NCBI GenBank assembly: GCA_038501625.1
Contig: JAZAYU010000008.1
Location: forward strand, 2,170,001 to 2,234,000
Direction: 5' to 3'
Source of the DNA: Corbicula japonica
Taxonomy: Eukaryota > Mollusca > Bivalvia > Venerida > Cyrenidae
Length of the DNA: 64,000 nt
A program made the position numbers and the translations under genes. A model generated the notes under the pieces. The model worked only from the letters and a program-made list of their open reading frames with translations, was not told the origin of the DNA and did not search any database. Positions 58,634-64,000 of this stretch are shown here, piece after piece; the stretch's first letter is position 1; every line of letters starts with the position of its first letter.

Positions 58634-58925
58634 ATTACGGACCATGACCATTACAGACCAGACATAACGGACCAGTTTTTAGGACATGACGGACCACCAA
58701 AAAAAGACATAACGGACCAGATTTAAAGACATTACGGACCATCTAAAAGACATAACGGACCATCTGCAAGACATAACGGACCAGATATATACATATTACG
58801 GACCATCTTTAGATTGATAAAGAATATAAATTGTACATCTAAAAACATAATGTAGACAGCACAGACCATCTTCAGATTAATATAAAATATGAATTATGAA
58901 AACATAACGGACCATTTAAAGATTC
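58634..58925 (+). repeat. Array of GACATAACGGACCA-type motifs
   Basis: About ten copies of GACAT(A/T)ACGGACCA with spacers of 6-20 bases. In style it resembles the arms of the fold-back elements, but no mirrored arm is found in the window. It lies in the intron between 58339 and 59053. Confidence 0.8.
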
Positions 58926-59052
58926 ATGTAACGAAAGACTTTTCTTATAGGAATATTAATTTTGTTTAATTGATTTTTAGGTTTCGAGTTGTTGATATCA
59001 CAATCAATTTATGAAACATTTTTTGTAATACATTAACAACAGTATAACTTAC

Positions 59053-59194
59053 CACACATCGTTTTGAGCGAGTACGCTTGTTATAATTTGCTAATTTTGA
59101 TAGCACATCTGTCAACTTTTTCTCAAATAACTGCGAAAAATTCCCGTGAAATTCAATATAGAACAATAGCTGACGGTCAATTATGTGATCACCC
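59053..59194 (-). CDS. Internal exon of an unrecognised gene
   Basis: 142 bases with strong splice sites: acceptor with branch-like TACTAAC, then TTTCACAG; donor GTAAGT. It encodes GDHIIDRQLLFYIEFHGNFS through KRTRSKRCV, 47 codons plus one base. Likely joined to 58042-58339 (phase 0 at the donor). Other exons are not found upstream and may lie beyond 64000. The protein family is not recognised. Confidence 0.6.
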
Positions 59195-59199
59195 CTGTG

Positions 59200-59690
59200 A
59201 AATTCCATAAGGTGTTAGTAACCCAATTGCACAATTTTGTTCAATTTGTTTAATTTTAAAATTGTTTTAGAAAAGGAACTAATATAATGGATGAAAGAAA
59301 AACAATTACAAATGGTTTCATATTTACTTAGCACATTTATGAACAAGCACATCAACCGGGATGGTTGGAATATAAACACCTTTCGAACAGTGGATACAAC
59401 GAGCACAAGGCATTGTTTACAGAACTTTACAGTTTTTAGGCTGAAGAAGTCGTGATGATGTCGGATACAACTCCAGAGTTTTCATTGAAAGAATGACATT
59501 TGTTTGTTGCTATCTTTGCAAACTGATGTTTAAAACTGGTTATTTTGTTTGCAAAATGTGTTGCTTAATTGTAATTATTATACCCTTTAATTATCGCCAT
59601 TATATATGATCAAAGATATTTTACTATATACCGTCAGTCTTTAATTGGCAATCATAAAAAAGCAATATATGCATATCAGGAATCGTCACA
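59200..59690. other. Non-coding stretch
   Basis: Presumed intron of the gene with exons at 58042 and 59053. No exon seen. Confidence 0.35.
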
Positions 59691-60080
59691 CTCAAAAAAC
59701 ACAGCCTCCCCACGCAGCGAAAAAGAAGAGAGGAAGAGAGAGAGCGCATGTTTTATATAAGTATGTCAATTCAAATAGGACGCCACAAACAATTAACGAA
59801 GAAGAGAACCTTTGGGGATACCGCCTTGGAACGGTCAGTGGCAAAACAAATTGCCACTGGGGGTTTAAACCAGGTTCTAGGGTGCACCAACCTCACACTT
59901 GCCCCAACAGGTTCTCGTATCACAAAACAAGTACAAATTGTCTTGGTGAAATAACTCCAACCCACCCATCAGCTCAACAATGTTGCATGCAAAAGCATAC
60001 AAACATATAAACATAAGAATTTAATAGCATTGCAAAGCCAAAGGGCGGGTACTCAATGATCTTACTGAGACCAGAGCACC
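59690..60080 (-). repeat. Dispersed repeat, related to 16560-16780
   Basis: GGTGCACCAACCTCACACTTG and GAACGGTCAGTGGCAAAAC match the repeat at 16560-16780 in inverted orientation. The copy continues with AGCGAAAAAGAAGAGAGGAAG on its left. Confidence 0.6.
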
Positions 60081-60315
60081 TGGAGTAAAATCAGCAAGAA
60101 CACGATGACAGGGATAAAAGAAATAAATCGAGCCTCTAGGTTCTTTTAAGAAAAGATTTCCCCCTAAACCTTCATAAAACTCTTACACCCCTGCCACCGT
60201 CGTGCAACCAAAGAGGTAAGCATAATGATCAACTGTAGATGGGTTAATCAACAGGCCTGCAGAGCGCTGTAAAATATCATGTTGGTAACCTTTCTTTTTA
60301 AATTTACAGATGGTT

Positions 60316-62262
60316 TTTGTGTCGCCTGCGATAGCAGGTAGACACATAGGGATGCTATTGTCCGGCGGTGTCGTCGTCGTCGTCGGTGCCGTCGTCCAGT
60401 AGTCCCCCAACTTTAATCTGAAACTTAATGTTGCCTATAACTTTGAAAGAACTTGACCTATTCACTTCATACTTGGAATATATCATCAGCATGAACAATG
60501 CCATCTGTGACGACAAGAATGATAACTCCAGTTTTAATATTTTTTGAGTTATGCCCCTTTCAAATGCAACTTTAATCTGAAACTTAATGTTGCCTATAAC
60601 TTTGAAAGTACTTGTCCTATTCACTTCATACTTGGAATATATCATCAGCATGAACAATGCCATCTGTGACGAGAAGAATGATAACTCCAGTTTCAATATT
60701 TTTTGAGTTATGCCCCTTTCTAATGCAACTTTAATCTGAAACTTAATGTTGCCTATAACTTTGAAAGTACTTGTCCTATTCACTTCATACTTGGAATATA
60801 TCATCAGCATCAACAATGCCATCTGTGATGACAAGAATGATAACTCCAGTTTCAATATTTTTTTAGTTTTGCCCCTTTGAAATGCAACTTGAATCTGAAA
60901 CTTAATGTTGCCTGTAACTTTGAAAGTACTTGTCCTATTCACTTCATACTAGGAATATATCATCAGCATGAACAATGCCATCTGTGACAACAAGAATGAT
61001 AACTCCAGTTTCAATATTTTTTTAGTTATGCCCCTTTCAAATGCAACTTTTATCTGAAACTTAATGTTGCCTATAACTTTGATTATACTTGTCCTATTCA
61101 ATTCATACTTGGAATATATCATCAGCATGAACAATGCCATCTGTGACGACAAGAATGATAACTCCAGTTTCATTTGTTTTTTAGTTATGCCCCTTTCAAA
61201 TGCAACTTTAACCTGAAACTTAATGTTGCCTTAACTTTGAAAGTACTTGTCCTATTCACTTCATACTTGGAATATATTATCAGCATGAACAACGCCATCT
61301 GTGACGACAAGAATGATAACACCAGTTTCAATATTTTGGAGTAATGCCCCTTTCAAATGCAACTTTAACATGAAACTTAATGTTGCCTTTACTTTGAAAG
61401 TACTTGTCCTATTCACTTCATACTTGGAATACATTATCAGCATGATCAACAACATTGGTAACAAAAAGAATCATAACTCCTGTTTGATTATACTTTGAGT
61501 TATGCCCCTTCCAAATGCAACTTTAACATGAAACTTAATGTTGACTTTAACTTTGAAAATTCACTTGATATTCGAAATAAATCATCTTCATGAAAAGCGT
61601 CATTATGAAGAACAAGAATGATAACTCCTGCTGGACTATTTTATGAGTTGTGTCCCTTTAATATACAACTTTAACATGAAACTTAATGTTGCCTATAACT
61701 TTTAAAGTACTTGTCCTATTCACTCATCGAATATATCATCTTCATGAACAACAACATGGGTTACAACAAGAATCATAACTCCTGTTTGACTTTTTTTTTC
61801 AAATGCAAATTTCACATGAAACTTAATGTTGCGTATAATTTGAAAGTACTTGCCCTATTCATTGAATACTTGGATTGTATCATCAACATGAACAGTGCGA
61901 TCGACAACTAGAAAAATTATAACTCCTGTTTGAATATTTTATGAGTTATGTCCCTTTCAAATGCAACTTTCACATGAAACTTAGTGTTGCCTGTAAAATG
62001 GAAAGTACTTGTTCAATTCACTTAATACTTTGAAAAACTCATCTGCGTGCACAAACCAATTTTTGAAGATGATAACTCGGGTTTCACCATTATTATAGTT
62101 ATTCCCCTTTTAAATGCAATTTAGATGACACATGTGTTCTGTGGTCTAGTATTGAAATCAACTTAAATAAAATATTTTTATTATATATGATTAAAAATAG
62201 GCCCACATTTCAACTTTTTCCATGCAGGCGACACATGTGTTCCGCGGAACACAACATTCTAG
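60316..62262 (-). mobile_element. Tandem-unit element, 159-bp core
   Basis: Starts TTGTGTCGCCTGCGATAGCAG with a GTCGTCGTCG run and ends ACATGTGTTCCGCGGAACAC. About ten units of 159 bp contain GAAACTTAATGTTGCC, TACTTGTCCTATTCACTTCA and TATGCCCCTTTCAAATGC. Units near the left are near-identical and decay rightward. Open frames on the minus strand are repeat artefacts. Confidence 0.85.
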
Positions 62263-63990
62263 TTACGAATAACCAGGAGAAATTAACATCGCCTTTTATC
62301 TTCTTAAGTTTATAAATTAAATCTCCATAAAAAACTGGCTGTGAAATTCCTTGTTGCAATAGTGATTTTAAACTGCAGCTGTATTTATGAATTAGATCTG
62401 GATATTTTAGGCAACCAATACATAGTAGGTACTTTGTCTTGTTTAGGCTCAACACTGATTCTAAATTTTGTAATTTGTAGAGTGTGTGCAGTAACAATAT
62501 CACTCTCAGATGAAGAAGTCAGTGTATAAGCATTAGTGCTATTAAGCTCTTCAGTTTGAACATTTATATAGTGTATACGTCACACTATAATAACATTATT
62601 TGAAGCCTTATCAGCAGGTGTTAAAACAAATTTGTTGTGAAAATCTTGAATACCCTTTTTCAAATGACGAAAGTTAAAACGAGGTTGAGGTGGTAGTAAA
62701 GCTATGTTTCTTTTATAGAAGGATATACGAGTGTCAATTATTTTGAATATTTGTTTTTTCCAGTTTGAAAGAGCATTAGGCTCAGCATGTTCTCGTTTAC
62801 ACCATTTATTGCAAAAAGAGTTTAAAGACTCTGCAATTTCCGCATGACAGGTATTAAAGTCTATGTCCGATGGAATTCTGTATTTTGGACCTTTTGAAAT
62901 TAAATTGCGGATTCTAAAGTCTTTGATAACATTTAGATCGTTTTCGTATTTGAAGCAAACTAAAAATGTCAAAATCAGGGTTTTTTGCAATGTTGCCTTC
63001 TTGATAAATATTATCATTTAAACCAAGTGGATAAGGAGTTTGTAGTTTTTTTATCCAATTATCTTCTGAAACAAGTCTTGCTCTAATTTTAAATGCTCTT
63101 GAAGCACTGTTATCAAATATAATTTTTTCCACAGGTTGAATATTTACGTGTTTTAAAGTGTGGCCTGATTGTTTAAAATGTTTATATAAATATGTATTGA
63201 TTTTATTATTGTTTCGTATTTTAGAACAGTGCTGACTAAAACGTGTTTTCAAAGGGCGTCCCGTCTGTCCTACATATTGAATGCCACAATTTAAAGCGTT
63301 TCAAGTTAAAACATAAATAATATTATCTGTTTGTCAATCAATATCTGAATTAATATTTACTGAAAAAGTTCTTCCATTAACAGTTGATTTTATAGTTGAG
63401 TTACATTTTAAAAAACTACAGCACCTACACCTCTTTAAATTACACTTGTAGACTTCCTGAAAGTTGAAAATATGTGTCAGACATTTGGTCAGATGAGATG
63501 TGAAAATCTGTCTGACCGAAACAAATTCTGTCAGACCGAAACATGTTATAAGGCTATTTGGAAGTATAAGGAGTTCAAATTTTGTCTGACATTCGGTCTG
63601 GTAACATAAGAAATCTAGTCTGACCGGCTCAAATTTTACCAGACAGGTCCTTCGGTCTGGCAACTTTCGGGATGTCTACACTTGTCTATAAAAGGATACG
63701 ATCTGCGTCTTCCGTCGTTTAGTTTTATGGGCGTGGAAATGTTATATTTTTTAAGAATATGAGATTTGATAGGTGACAATTTTATTTTTAAATTATTTTT
63801 AAATAAATGGGTGCATTGTGCACTTTGCAAACCGGTCACATTGACGGAAGTAGCCGAAGATAAATTTATTGGAGATAAAAAAATTGACGGTTGCATGTAT
63901 GTGAAAGTATTTAATTTAGCCGTAATATGGACAGAAGACGCAGAAGATAGCCTGGGTGTGAAAACCCTTCAGTGATTGCATTAATTTTGA
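62210..63990 (-). mobile_element. Penelope-like retroelement with N-terminal GIY-YIG (Naiad-like), degenerate
   Basis: Along the minus strand come a CRCCSFLKC zinc-type motif (about 63420), then the GIY-YIG nuclease, then the start of the reverse transcriptase. The nuclease has NIIYVLT, GIQYVGQTGRPLKTRFSQH and YKHFKQSGHTLKH. The RT start has KFVLTPADKASNNVIIV and YWLPK. A nuclease before the RT is the order of Naiad/Chlamys-type Penelope elements; canonical Penelope has it after. At least three stops are present, and the RT core is deleted between YWLPK and ISQPVFYGDLIYKLKKI (about 62400). Left end uncertain; the right end may extend beyond the window. Confidence 0.8.
63470..63670. repeat. 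Cluster of GTCTGACCGAAAC/GGTCTGG motifs inside the Penelope copy
   Basis: CTGACCGAAAC occurs at about 63513 and again at 63532, and TTCGGTCTGG twice (63592, 63650), in mirror orientation. This interrupts the region just upstream of the GIY-YIG domain. It has the look of a small inverted-arm insertion of about 200 bases. Confidence 0.55.
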
Positions 63991-64000
63991 GTAATTTTGC

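Noticed and set aside
60355..60942. 195-aa minus-strand frame with an internal 53-residue repeat
   Set aside because: It is the 159-bp tandem unit (a multiple of three) translated; other frames are similarly open.

Overview
This is a stretch of an invertebrate nuclear genome. It is AT-rich, has spliced genes with GT-AG introns, and most of it is repeats. The mix of repeats points to a bivalve mollusc: Penelope-like, Ty3 and CR1-like retroelements, a tRNA-derived SINE, many short inverted-repeat elements, and pearl/CvA-like elements built around internal tandem arrays. The bivalve call is an inference from repeat style; no species can be named.

Genes. The one gene identified with confidence is EIPR1 (EARP/GARP-interacting WD40 protein, formerly TSSC1). 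It lies on the minus strand with nine exons from 57648 down to 41607. All splice sites and phases agree and the exons give a 381-residue protein. Intron 1 is almost 8 kb and packed with nested elements. Three intronless minus-strand genes lie further left. Two are clear paralogues, all-helical proteins of 415 and 409 residues (10960-12207 and 20134-21363). Between them lies a 163-residue protein (15152-15643) that resembles ADP-ribosyltransferase-fold domains. Two exons of an unrecognised gene (58042-58339 and 59053-59194, minus) sit just upstream of EIPR1. Three short related C-terminal exon-like fragments lie at 3442, 4042 and 46708.

Layout. 161-2720 is a large fold-back element whose arms are short-motif tandem arrays. 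5321-8056 is a pearl-like element carrying an 830-bp GT-only triplet array. 8301-8714 is a LINE 3' end. 10960-21363 is the three-gene cluster, containing a TTAA-flanked inverted-repeat element and a 54-bp satellite split by a later insertion. 21824-25913 is a Ty3-type LTR retrotransposon (minus) with near-identical LTRs and 5-bp target duplications but a missing reverse-transcriptase core. 28232-30552, 33587-34683 and 35424-38276 are long tandem-array elements, with LINE 3' ends between them. 41607-57648 is EIPR1, with repeats in its introns. 58634-63980 holds a GACATAACGGACCA-type array, another 159-bp tandem element and a degenerate Penelope-like element whose GIY-YIG nuclease lies before the reverse transcriptase (Naiad-like).

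The most unusual signals are the fold-back elements with short-motif arms, the deleted but young LTR element, the permuted Penelope element, and the possible helical/ADP-ribosyltransferase-like gene cluster.
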